35,677 nucleotides of DNA. Source: Candidatus Firestoneibacteriota bacterium. GTDB taxonomy: Bacteria > Oederibacteriota > D2-FULL-39-29 > CAIOVX01. A model generated the notes under the pieces. That model made no database searches and was not told the origin of the DNA. It worked only from the letters and a program-made list of their open reading frames with translations. Made by a program: the position numbers and the translations under genes. Positions 18,686-27,285 of this stretch are shown here, piece after piece (positions within the stretch are counted from its first letter, which is position 1; every line of letters begins with the position of its first letter). The stretch spans positions 1 to 35,677 of the forward strand of contig CAIWWK010000107.1 of NCBI GenBank assembly GCA_903916325.1, written 5' to 3'.

Positions 18686-19698
18686 TTCTTTCCTCCTTTC
18701 TCTTTTAGAGAAAATAGTTTTTTTAGCCCGTCAGTGAGAGTTATCTCGCCTTTCGCGCTTATGATAATTGCTTCCGTGCCGGGATATTTTTCAATAAGTT
18801 TGAGGCCCTTATCTCTTCCGAGCACGAATACAGAAGTAGAAAGAAGGTTAGCCATAGTAGCATCCGGGGTGATTATCGCCACAGTCATGAGTTCAGAAGC
18901 TGGGACGCCTTTCATCGGATCAATTATGTGACAGTATCTCCTTCCGGCTATTTCATAATATCTTTCGTAATCTCCTGAAGTTGACATTGAAAGTTCTGTC
19001 ATCCCGAGGACACCGAGAGCTCCTTCTCCTCTGGGATTTTTAATTCCGGCTTTCCAGGGTTTTCCGTTATACAGCCCAATCGCGTAAAGATCCCCTCCGA
19101 GGTCGACCATGGCGCTTTTAACGCCGGATTTCTTGAGGGATTTCATTGCCTCGCCGACCGCATATGCTTTTGCTCCCGCCCCGAGGTCAATTTCCGCTGA
19201 AGAGCGGAGTTTTACAAGCTTGCCGTCTTTCAGTTCTATGCTGCCGGGTCCAATTTGCTTCATGGCGGCAAGGATTTCTTCTTTTCCGGGAATCTTGGGG
19301 TTTTTAGGAATTTCTCCATAGAATCCCCAGAGTTTCACCAGAGGAGTAACAGTGATATCAAATGCGCCGCCGCTCTTTTCATTAATATCAAGGCATCTCT
19401 TTACAAGTTCAAGCGTCTCCGGATCCGTTATCGGAATTGCATGTTTATTAAACTCATAGACCGGACCGCCCGGCCTAAAAGCGCTGAACTTCTTGTCAAG
19501 TTCCTCAACTCTGTCCAGAGCAACGTCAAGCGCCGCCTCAATTTTCTTGTCTCCTTTGACCGGAGCCAGGACTGAACAGTAGGTGTCCATCAGGTAGCGC
19601 GTCTTTTTGGTCAACTCACCGTCCGGGCCGGTTGACGCGAATAGAGGTATAGCCGCGCAAAAGATGATTATGTTGAGCAACTTTACAGTCAATTTCAT
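18682..19698 (-). CDS. apbE: FAD:protein FMN transferase ApbE
   Basis: 'MDTYCSV', 'GGAFDITVTPLVKLWGF', 'VDLGGDLYAIG', 'STSGDYERYYEIAGRRYCHIIDPMKG', 'ATMANLLSTSVFVLG'. Confidence 0.93.
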   Translation of the reverse strand: MKLTVKLLNIIIFCAAIPLFASTGPDGELTKKTRYLMDTYCSVLAPVKGDKKIEAALDVALDRVEELDKKFSAFRPGGPVYEFNKHAIPITDPETLELVKRCLDINEKSGGAFDITVTPLVKLWGFYGEIPKNPKIPGKEEILAAMKQIGPGSIELKDGKLVKLRSSAEIDLGAGAKAYAVGEAMKSLKKSGVKSAMVDLGGDLYAIGLYNGKPWKAGIKNPRGEGALGVLGMTELSMSTSGDYERYYEIAGRRYCHIIDPMKGVPASELMTVAIITPDATMANLLSTSVFVLGRDKGLKLIEKYPGTEAIIISAKGEITLTDGLKKLFSLKEKGGKK

Positions 19699-19719
19699 AT
19701 CACCCTCTTTGGTTCGGAA

Positions 19720-19743
19720 GGCGGCCGGGTTTATCCGGCCGCC
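19720..19743. other. Strong intergenic hairpin between barrel-protein gene and apbE
   Basis: Perfect 9-bp GC stem GGCGGCCGG-GTTTAT-CCGGCCGCC; no U-tract in the minus-strand transcript. Confidence 0.8.
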
Positions 19744-19759
19744 CGCCTTTTAGCGACCT

Positions 19760-21061
19760 TTAGAACGTGGTTCTCCAGCCTACTACCAGCCTGTTATAGT
19801 TCAGCTCAGCGGTGCTGTAAGCAGAGCTTGGCAAAAGACTTATGCTCGAATTTTCCACATTTATCACCTGAAGGTAGATAATAGAATCAGGCGTTACGTA
19901 GAAATTCAAAATAGGCGATAGTTCAGTGTATGTTTCATAAGCAAAAGCTTGCTTATTCGCGGCTGCTGTCGCACCGCCGCCAATTACCGCGGCCGACTTC
20001 TGCAGGCTGCTGAAATCCTGGTCATAGTGCGCGTATACCATCAAGAACCTGACCCACGGGAATATTTTGTAACCAGCTTTCATATAGTATGAGTGGGGAG
20101 TGAGGTTTCTAGTTACTTGAGAAGCGTCATTGATATCAGTATTAGCATACATCTTAACATTAGTCCAGGTTCCGCCCATATACTCGGTCCTGAACATAAA
20201 CTGGTCATAGTTAAACGCTACGCCTGCAGAATACCTATAAATCGGGTTATTGCCTGTAGCGTCCATGGTCGAGAAGTAAGAACCCATAAACTTGAAAGGG
20301 CCTATCTCGGGAGTAATGTGCGCGAGTACGCCTCTCGAATTTGTGCTGCTGACGAGCATATTCATACCGCCGCCAAGGATATACAAATAGGACGGCAGAG
20401 AGACCGGTCCTAGTTCGAAATTCTTATAGAATTCCAGTCCCGTGTCATCCAGTGTTCCATAATATCCCCCGCATACTGCGTAGTTACCGAAGAATTCATC
20501 CTCGTACCAGAGCATGTTTCCGTAATCTTCAGTGAAGAGGGTGCGGAGAGATCCCGCGGTGAGTTCGACATTTTCCGGGAGTTTTACGGTGATCTGGGCT
20601 TTAAGTAATCCGAGACTGAGCGTCGGGCTTGTTGAGGGAGTCGGAAATGCCGCCCCTAATTTAGGAGTTGCTCCTCCGCTGACGGAGATCTCGGGATCTA
20701 TCTCCAGGGAAACATTTTCAGACAAATCTTTGTTTATGAACATGTAGAAACTGGTCATGCCTGTAAGGGCTCTCTCGCTTGATGCCGCCCCGTTGCTGAC
20801 TCCTTCGGATTTATCATAGAGATAGAACTTGAAGTTCCCGCCTACCGTTCCGCCGCTATTTCCGGAGTTTGCAGAAGCCTTAGTCTCTGCTTTCTCGGGC
20901 GCCGGCGCTGTTTTTACTTCTGTGTTTAGGGTCGATGGCGCTGTCTTTGTGTCAGCCTGTGCGTCGTTTTTTAAGGGAGCCGCGGTTTCCTGCGCGTTAA
21001 CCGCAGAAAAAACAGCTAGAACCGCCGCGCACAAGATCAATTTCAAGAATTTGTTGTTCAT
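19760..21061 (-). CDS. Putative outer-membrane beta-barrel (porin-like) protein
   Basis: Signal peptide, Ala/Pro/Lys-rich linker, alternating aromatic/hydrophobic strands, C-terminal Phe (VGWRTTF). Confidence 0.75.
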   Translation of the reverse strand: MNNKFLKLILCAAVLAVFSAVNAQETAAPLKNDAQADTKTAPSTLNTEVKTAPAPEKAETKASANSGNSGGTVGGNFKFYLYDKSEGVSNGAASSERALTGMTSFYMFINKDLSENVSLEIDPEISVSGGATPKLGAAFPTPSTSPTLSLGLLKAQITVKLPENVELTAGSLRTLFTEDYGNMLWYEDEFFGNYAVCGGYYGTLDDTGLEFYKNFELGPVSLPSYLYILGGGMNMLVSSTNSRGVLAHITPEIGPFKFMGSYFSTMDATGNNPIYRYSAGVAFNYDQFMFRTEYMGGTWTNVKMYANTDINDASQVTRNLTPHSYYMKAGYKIFPWVRFLMVYAHYDQDFSSLQKSAAVIGGGATAAANKQAFAYETYTELSPILNFYVTPDSIIYLQVINVENSSISLLPSSAYSTAELNYNRLVVGWRTTF

Positions 21062-21117
21062 CCTGCCTCCTTGTTTTTGATGCTTCGTTTTATAAGTTGC
21101 GGAATTCTCATCCTCCT

Positions 21118-22221
21118 TTATCGGGCTTTCTCTGTCTCCGCGTAGAGTAAAGCCACGAGATTTATCGCTACCGGCAATGCCTTTTTAAATATAGTGCGGT
21201 CAAACTTATGCTGTTTGATATAGAGGCGTGATCTTTCCCAGAAGACAGGGATATTCTCCCACGCAATCATTACTATCAGGGAGAGCCTTTCCCCAATAAT
21301 CGTCTTGAGGCTTCCCGCAAGTTCTTCCGCCGGAGTTGAAGCAGAAAGCAGGGTAGTTGCCGTCATTAAAAGAATAAGCCTGAACGCGAAGAGCAATCCG
21401 GTCAATAGCCCTGATTGCGTCACTTTAAGCAGCCAGAAAGTAAATAGCTCCGGTCCGCCGCGGTTGAAAAATACAGGAATGACAAGTGAAAAAACAAGGA
21501 ACATTCGCAGCCTTTTAACTCCGGAGAACATTATTGCCAGAGGAGTTTTTAGGCCTATTGAGGCGGCAAGGAGTAAAAATAACACAAGCGCGTAAAGTCT
21601 AAGGTCGCTGATCAGAAGGACTAAAGAGCAGAATACTGCCGTGAGAATTATCTTTATCATCGCAGGCCGGGAAAAAGCCGCGTTGCGAGCGATCTTCTTT
21701 ATGCCCTGTGCTTCCGGCAGCGTGTCGGCGATTCCTCCTTCTTTTATCCTGGCGAATACATTCATAGCGACAGCCCCGGTAAGCCAGCCCATTACCACAG
21801 CGCTTGCCCCAAGCCAAGGAATCAGCATAAAAACGCCCGGATGGTGAATCACAAGGGCATAAACCACTAACATCTGGGTAATGACATGCGTGACCGAACC
21901 GAGCACGCTAGCGCTGATAAACCCGAGATATCTGAAAGCAAGTCCCATAAAAACAGTGCTGGTAACCGCGCCGGCAAAACTCATCACAAAAGTCGGCGAG
22001 AGGAAAGTGCCTAAGAAGAGTGAACTGACGACTGTCCTGAGTATCGCGACCTCAAGCGCCGGAATAAATCCCATGTCTGCAAGGACTATGAGGATAATTA
22101 TATTAGCCAGCCCGAGCTTAACACCGGGCAAAGGGCTCGGCATTAAAAACTCGGCCGCCTGAAGTACCGAGGCGCAGGAAACCAGGAGCGCTATTTTTTG
22201 TATTTTCTTTTCGTTTTGCAT
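21118..22221 (-). CDS. Gx-transporter / HepT-I-like membrane domain fused to EcfT/CbiQ-like domain
   Basis: N-terminal half 'SVLQAAEFLMPSPLPGVKLGLANIIILIVL...RTVVSSLFLGTFLSPTFVMSFAGAV' is Gx-like; C-terminal half 'FAFRLILLMTATTLLSASTPAEELAGSL' is EcfT-like. Confidence 0.8.
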   Translation of the reverse strand: MQNEKKIQKIALLVSCASVLQAAEFLMPSPLPGVKLGLANIIILIVLADMGFIPALEVAILRTVVSSLFLGTFLSPTFVMSFAGAVTSTVFMGLAFRYLGFISASVLGSVTHVITQMLVVYALVIHHPGVFMLIPWLGASAVVMGWLTGAVAMNVFARIKEGGIADTLPEAQGIKKIARNAAFSRPAMIKIILTAVFCSLVLLISDLRLYALVLFLLLAASIGLKTPLAIMFSGVKRLRMFLVFSLVIPVFFNRGGPELFTFWLLKVTQSGLLTGLLFAFRLILLMTATTLLSASTPAEELAGSLKTIIGERLSLIVMIAWENIPVFWERSRLYIKQHKFDRTIFKKALPVAINLVALLYAETEKAR

Positions 22222-22222
22222 T

Positions 22223-22600
22223 TTAGTAGCTCATTGCGACATAATCTTCATCGCCGCTCTTCCCGGTTACTTCAACAATGACCTTGTTTGCCACGCACAC
22301 TATTGATTCACCGGGTGAAGAGACCCATCCGAAGGCAACGCAGAGGCCTTTTGGACAGTCCGAATCAAGTACCCTGACTCTGCCGTCCTTAACTTGTATG
22401 TGCATGCGTCCGGCGCTAATTATCCGGTCAGTTTCAAGAGGCCACTCGGCTATAAGCTTGTTGTCTTTGAAAATATTGACCTCTTTCTGTCCGGAGGCGT
22501 CACGGTGTAAATACCAGTAGGGGACTGCAACCACTAAAATGAGCATGATTAGTGAAAACGCGGCATCGAACATCCTTATTTTGAATTTAGTCTCTGCCAC
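22223..22600 (-). CDS. NusG domain II-containing membrane-anchored protein
   Basis: One TM, then 'VKDGRVRVLDSDCPKGLCVAFGWVSSPGESIVCVANKVIVEV'. Start set to GTG at 22600 with AGGAGG 5 nt upstream, because the ATG at 22627 lies inside the sigma-54 promoter region. Confidence 0.82.
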   Translation of the reverse strand: MAETKFKIRMFDAAFSLIMLILVVAVPYWYLHRDASGQKEVNIFKDNKLIAEWPLETDRIISAGRMHIQVKDGRVRVLDSDCPKGLCVAFGWVSSPGESIVCVANKVIVEVTGKSGDEDYVAMSY

Positions 22601-22630
22601 ATTTCCCTCCTGCAACTGTCTATACATTAA

Positions 22631-22645
22631 GCAAGAAGCGTGCCA
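22631..22645 (-). promoter_or_regulatory. Sigma-54 (RpoN) -24/-12 promoter
   Basis: Minus strand TGGCACG-CTTC-TTGC, matching TGGCACG-N4-TTGC. Predicted TSS ~22620, just upstream of the AGGAGG/GTG start at 22600. Confidence 0.85.
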
Positions 22646-22813
22646 GATTGAATTTGAGGTGAATTAATGGGTAAATATACAGGAAACGTGTTTTTGGCAT
22701 TACGAAAAGGTAATATTGGCTCAAAAGGTAATGGCTGGAACGGCTAATAATTCAAATTACTGAAAACGGGCCTTATCTGAAAGGTAAAGAGTGTACTTAG
22801 AAAGAGTTAAATC

Positions 22814-24160
22814 CTAATCTATTCCGTATTCTTTTGACTTTTCCCAGAGGGTTTTGGCAGATATACCCAGCATTTCCGCCGCCTTTTTCTTTACCCCCCC
22901 GGAGTGTTCGAGAGTCAGCAGTATGTGCGCTTTTTCTGCCTGCCTGACTACGGTATCCAGGCTTGATTCCTTCCATTCATTTTTTTCAAGAAAATATGAG
23001 GGCAGAGCGGAAACCGTTATCTCCCTGGAAGAAGCAAGGCTTACCAGTCGTTCAATGAGATTTTCAAGCTCGCGGATGTTCCCGGGCCAGTAGTAGCGCG
23101 CCATTGCCTGCAGTACTGCGGGATTAAGTTCGGTATCCTTTTGCATGGCGGTATTAAACTTGTTCAGGAAATGCGCCGCGAGAGCAGGTATATCATCGCT
23201 TCTTTCCCTTAGAGGCGGCAGGTTAACCGGGACAACGTTGAGCCTGTAGTAGAGATCTTCCCTGAAGGATCCATCTTTTACTTTTTCACGGAGATCCGCC
23301 TTCGTTGCCGAGATAACCCGCACATCAGTTTTTATTGTTTCAGTGCCGCCGACCCGTTCGAACTCCCTCTGCTGCAGCACTCTTAAAAGTTTTACCTGAG
23401 CCGAGGGCTGCATATCGTCAATATCATCAAGAAAAATTGTACCGCCGTCCGCAAGTTCAAACCTTCCTATCTTCCTTCTTATTGCATCAGTGAAGGCTCC
23501 TTTCTCGTGCCCGAATAATTCGCTTTCCAGCAGGGCCTCCGGCAGCGCGCTGCAGTTTAACTTGATAAGAGGCCCATCCCTGCGCGGGCTCAGTTTGTGT
23601 ATCGCTTCGGCTGCCAGTTCCTTCCCTGTCCCATTTTCGCCCTGAACCAGAACTGTGGTGTTATATTGCGCGACAGACTCTATTAGCCTGAAAACGTTTT
23701 CCATAAGACGGCTTTTTCCTATTATGTTCACCAGCGAGCCGGAAGGTCCAATCCTGTTCTTTAGGATCATATTCTCTTTTTTAAGGGACTGAAGTTCCAG
23801 CCCGTTCTTAACTATAAGTATCATTTCCTCGGCGAGGAAAGGTTTGGTCAGGTAATCAAAGGCGCCTATCTTCATTGCCTGCACCGCGGTTTCCACAGTG
23901 CCGTAGCCTGTCATAATAACGCAGACCGCTTCAGGGGAGGTTTCTTTAATACGCTTCAGCACCGAGATACCGTCAAGTTTCGGCAGTTTAAGGTCCAGTA
24001 TCACCAGTTCAAAATCGTTCTTTCTGAATTTCTCGATGCCTTCCAGCCCGTCAACCGCTGAAGACGTGGAATAGCCGGACCGTCCCAGGTTGTCCTCGAG
24101 CATATTGAGCATCAGATCGTCGTCTTCGATTATGAGTATTCTCGGTTTACCGTTTGTCAT
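22814..24160 (-). CDS. Sigma-54-dependent response regulator (NtrC/AtoC family)
   Basis: Receiver 'ILIIEDDDLML...VILDLKLPKLDG'; AAA+ 'GENGTGKELAAEAIH', GAFTGA-type loop 'GAFTDA', 'GGTIFLDDID'; Fis-type HTH C-terminus. Confidence 0.95.
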   Translation of the reverse strand: MTNGKPRILIIEDDDLMLNMLEDNLGRSGYSTSSAVDGLEGIEKFRKNDFELVILDLKLPKLDGISVLKRIKETSPEAVCVIMTGYGTVETAVQAMKIGAFDYLTKPFLAEEMILIVKNGLELQSLKKENMILKNRIGPSGSLVNIIGKSRLMENVFRLIESVAQYNTTVLVQGENGTGKELAAEAIHKLSPRRDGPLIKLNCSALPEALLESELFGHEKGAFTDAIRRKIGRFELADGGTIFLDDIDDMQPSAQVKLLRVLQQREFERVGGTETIKTDVRVISATKADLREKVKDGSFREDLYYRLNVVPVNLPPLRERSDDIPALAAHFLNKFNTAMQKDTELNPAVLQAMARYYWPGNIRELENLIERLVSLASSREITVSALPSYFLEKNEWKESSLDTVVRQAEKAHILLTLEHSGGVKKKAAEMLGISAKTLWEKSKEYGID

Positions 24161-24162
24161 TA

Positions 24163-25251
24163 TTATAGTTCTCCTTTAAAGACAGGAAGAGTGATCACTA
24201 CCGCTGTTCCGCCTTCAGGGATTCCCTGAATTTCAAGGGTTCCGCGCAGGACCTGGATTATATTGTAACTGATAAAGAGCCCGAGTCCGGTTCCTTCGCC
24301 CACTTCTTTTGTGGTAAAAAACGGCGTGAAGATTTTGTCTCTGTGTTCGGCGCTGATTCCCTTGCCACTGTCCTTGAAAATTATGCTTATTGATTCTGTT
24401 TCTGCCGAAGTTGTTATTGAGAGGTCTTTCCTTTCGGTCTTTTCCATGGCGTCTGTGGAATTCTTGATTACATTTGTAAAAACCTGGTTGAGTTGCGAAG
24501 GGTCGGCGTAAGTTCTGGGGAGTGAAGCGGAAAGTTTAAGCGACAGCTGAATAGATTTCTCCTTTAGCCGGAATTTGTTAAACTCCGACAGTTCAAGGAT
24601 AAGCTTGTTTATGTCTACGGGTTCAAGGTTCTGCCTTCCGGAATAGCTAAGTATCTGCTTTACCACATTATCAATCCTAAAAAGTCCTTTTAAACTCTGC
24701 TCAAGATAATTCCTCGCATCGGGTTTAAGCTCAGGGTCAGCTAAAGTTGTCCTGATGTAGTTAATCACAGCACCGAGAGGATTATTTATTTCGTGGGCAA
24801 TGCCGGCGGAAAACCTGCTCAGCGCGGCTACCTTTGCCGCTTGAGAAAGGCGGGATTCCGCTTCTTTCAGTTCGGCTGTGCGGGTTTTAATGGTTTCACT
24901 AACCTCACGGTTCTTTTTATCCAGTTCTTTTAGCAGGTACACGCTGGTAGTTTTGAATTCCGAGAGTTTTGTTTGCGCAGTCTTCATATCATTCTGCTCG
25001 GCAAGAAGTTGTTTTGTCACCGATTTGAACTGCCCGGACATGACTTCAAGTGTTTTCAAGCAGTCGGCGGGATCATAGTTGGTTTTGAAGACGCTGCAGT
25101 CCAGGCAGGCAGCCATCTTCTCTACGCATTTTCCGCTGATCTCATCATTGCAGTAAGTTCCTCCGATGAGCCAGCATTTGTTGTCCGCTTTCCCGTAGGC
25201 AGGGCATTCCTTCTTCCCGCACTCAAGTATTTCCCAGCAGTTTGTCTTCAT
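24163..25251 (-). CDS. Sensor histidine kinase with N-terminal Cys-rich (two-CW-like) domain
   Basis: 'CWEILECGKKECPAYGKADNKCWLIGGTYCNDEISGKCVEKMAACLDC' then coiled coil, 'GIAHEINNPLGAVINYI', 'GTGLGLFISYNII'. Confidence 0.92.
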   Translation of the reverse strand: MKTNCWEILECGKKECPAYGKADNKCWLIGGTYCNDEISGKCVEKMAACLDCSVFKTNYDPADCLKTLEVMSGQFKSVTKQLLAEQNDMKTAQTKLSEFKTTSVYLLKELDKKNREVSETIKTRTAELKEAESRLSQAAKVAALSRFSAGIAHEINNPLGAVINYIRTTLADPELKPDARNYLEQSLKGLFRIDNVVKQILSYSGRQNLEPVDINKLILELSEFNKFRLKEKSIQLSLKLSASLPRTYADPSQLNQVFTNVIKNSTDAMEKTERKDLSITTSAETESISIIFKDSGKGISAEHRDKIFTPFFTTKEVGEGTGLGLFISYNIIQVLRGTLEIQGIPEGGTAVVITLPVFKGEL

Positions 25252-25712
25252 TAAAATTCAATCACCGTCGGAGGTTCGTTATTGAGAGCTTCACTGTAAA
25301 CGCGGAAACGCAGTATAGTAGGGGAGAGTTTTAGAAAGGCAAAATGTCCGGCGGTAAGTCCGGCTTCAAGGGCTACATCCGCGAATGGGTTTCTTCCTTT
25401 TAGTTCCTCGAGCGCGCGCGCCTGCTCCTGTTCGGAGTTAAGCAAACTGACAAAGCCGTTCAGTTCGCATTCCCAGGAAAGGTCGAAAGGGTTCTCAAGG
25501 CTATAAATCAGCACGCTGACTTTACCGGCTCCCGCAAGATGAGATAATTTGGGACTATCCTTCAGCGTCATCAGGTAGCATTCGAACTTGTCGGTGACGC
25601 CATAGTACATAACCCGAAGCCTTACATACCCGCTTTTGCTGTCATCAGTGGCAATTACCGCTACTTGGCGTTCTTTCAAGCGTTCAAAAATATCCCTGGC
25701 TGAGTATTGCAT
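25251..25712 (-). CDS. Pyridoxamine 5'-phosphate oxidase-like flavin split-barrel protein
   Basis: 'QVAVIATDDSKSGYVRLRVMYYGVTDKFECYLMT' followed by 'KVSVLIY', typical of the PNPOx-like fold. Confidence 0.7.
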   Translation of the reverse strand: MQYSARDIFERLKERQVAVIATDDSKSGYVRLRVMYYGVTDKFECYLMTLKDSPKLSHLAGAGKVSVLIYSLENPFDLSWECELNGFVSLLNSEQEQARALEELKGRNPFADVALEAGLTAGHFAFLKLSPTILRFRVYSEALNNEPPTVIEF

Positions 25713-25743
25713 CCTTAATCCTCCGCGCTTTAGTTCCTTAACT

Positions 25744-25772
25744 ATATTATATCAATATCGCGCCGCGTTCAA
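25744..25772 (-). promoter_or_regulatory. Putative sigma-70-type promoter for PNPOx-HK-RR operon
   Basis: Minus strand TTGAAC-N17-TAATAT (or N15-TATAAT) upstream of the 25712 start. Confidence 0.5.
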
Positions 25773-25800
25773 GGACTATACCTGCCGTTATTCCTGGCGG

Positions 25801-27285
25801 TTACCTCATCAACGGGTCTCTTCCCGCCTCTTCAACAATGGCATCAATTGCTTTTATTTGTGATTGATTGAGCGGCGATTCAGACTCCCCGGCAAGCAGT
25901 TCTTCCGCTCTGGATGCAGCCAGTTTTTCAAATCTCTTCGAGTCAAGCGAATTTCCTGTTCCCCAGGAAAGAGCGTCAAAGAAAGGCGAAAGCAACTCTT
26001 CATCTTTGAAGCGCTCCATCGTGGAATCGCTGCTGACGGTGTTACCGCCAATCCCGGCTGCCTTTATTGTTTCAAAGTCAAGCGTGCTGCCCGAAACTTC
26101 CACGCCTTTTACTGCGCGCCGTACATACCGGGCAATCTCATTGTCAATCACAAGCTGTAGAGGTGAAAATGTTATGGCGTTTTCCAGATGCCCGACTGTG
26201 CCGAATCCGATTGCTCCGGCAAGGACAGGCCCCAGCATTGAAACCGCTTTCTCCGCTCCCGCCTGAATCCCGGGAACGCAGGCGTTTGTCTTGCCGCCGT
26301 GCACGCCTGAAGGACAGCCGTAGAACTCGCTGATGAGCTGTATTCTTGCAGCCAGGAGAGGTATTCTCTCCGCTCCGGCGTAACCGAACAACATTGACCT
26401 CATATCGCAATAGCCCGGATTAATATCCACTCCCATTGTGGCGTTCGCGTCTACGGCGAACCCGAGCACCAGACCGCCGAGCGTTTCCGCAGCCCCGAGA
26501 GAGAGCGTGCCGGCCGCAGACATGGGCGCAGTCGCTCCCGCGTTAGGCATTGACTCAAGTGTTTGCGGCAGGCCTTTCTCAAGATGAGATATAAGCACAT
26601 CGGCCATGACTTCATCAAGGCAAAGAGGAGTTCTGACTTCGGCGTAACCGGTAAGTATCGGGTTCTTTCTGTGTTCTTCCTTCCCGCCGCACACCACCTC
26701 TCCAATCCTGGAAATATATTCAATATCGCGCGCTTTGAATGTTTCTATGCCTCCGAATTTTTTTGTGGCTTTAGCAAGTTCCGCGGCCATAACTACCGTC
26801 CGGACACCGACAGGCACATCTTGCGCAGCAACCGGAAGCCCTGTGTAGGCAATTTGATCGAGCTTATCGGCAAGCTTAAGGGAAGATCTTACATCGGAAA
26901 TATTAGCGGAACGCCTCTTTCCGTCCAGCCCGAGGATGAAACAGCAGAAACCTCCCGTTGAAACGGAAAAATCTTCGTGCACGCAAAAAGGTTTTTTGTC
27001 GAATCTAACCTGAGAATACCTGACAGACATTCTTTTAGTAGACCTGTTTTTGTCTGCAAAGTTAGTCTTCATTTTAGAAATAGCTTTCTCAACAACCTGC
27101 CTGGGAAATTTTGCGCGTCTTTTTTCAAAATCAACTTTGCACCCAGCGGAATCCAGGTATTCAAGGGCCTTTTTGTGATCAACCATCATGCCTAACTCCT
27201 CAAGTATTCTGCAGGCGTTTTCATGAATTTTTTGCAGTTCTTCTCCTGAAAGGTACCTGACCGGTTCCATGTTTGCCGTCTTCAT
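25801..27285 (-). CDS. MttB-family (trimethylamine methyltransferase-like) protein without pyrrolysine
   Basis: 'CRILEELGMMVDH', 'GYAEVRTPLCLDEVMADVLI', 'MPNAGATAPMSAAGTLSLGAAETLGGLVL', 'GVHGGKTNACVPGIQAGAE'. Uninterrupted ORF; start at ATG 27285 preceded by AAGGAGG. Confidence 0.88.
   Translation of the reverse strand: MKTANMEPVRYLSGEELQKIHENACRILEELGMMVDHKKALEYLDSAGCKVDFEKRRAKFPRQVVEKAISKMKTNFADKNRSTKRMSVRYSQVRFDKKPFCVHEDFSVSTGGFCCFILGLDGKRRSANISDVRSSLKLADKLDQIAYTGLPVAAQDVPVGVRTVVMAAELAKATKKFGGIETFKARDIEYISRIGEVVCGGKEEHRKNPILTGYAEVRTPLCLDEVMADVLISHLEKGLPQTLESMPNAGATAPMSAAGTLSLGAAETLGGLVLGFAVDANATMGVDINPGYCDMRSMLFGYAGAERIPLLAARIQLISEFYGCPSGVHGGKTNACVPGIQAGAEKAVSMLGPVLAGAIGFGTVGHLENAITFSPLQLVIDNEIARYVRRAVKGVEVSGSTLDFETIKAAGIGGNTVSSDSTMERFKDEELLSPFFDALSWGTGNSLDSKRFEKLAASRAEELLAGESESPLNQSQIKAIDAIVEEAGRDPLMR

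Noticed and set aside
22601-22627. Tool-called ATG start of the NusG-II protein at 22627
   Set aside because: The codon lies between the -12 element and the predicted TSS; GTG at 22600 has an ideal AGGAGG.
25801-27285. Pyrrolysine-containing MttB
   Set aside because: No in-frame TAG occurs within the ORF.
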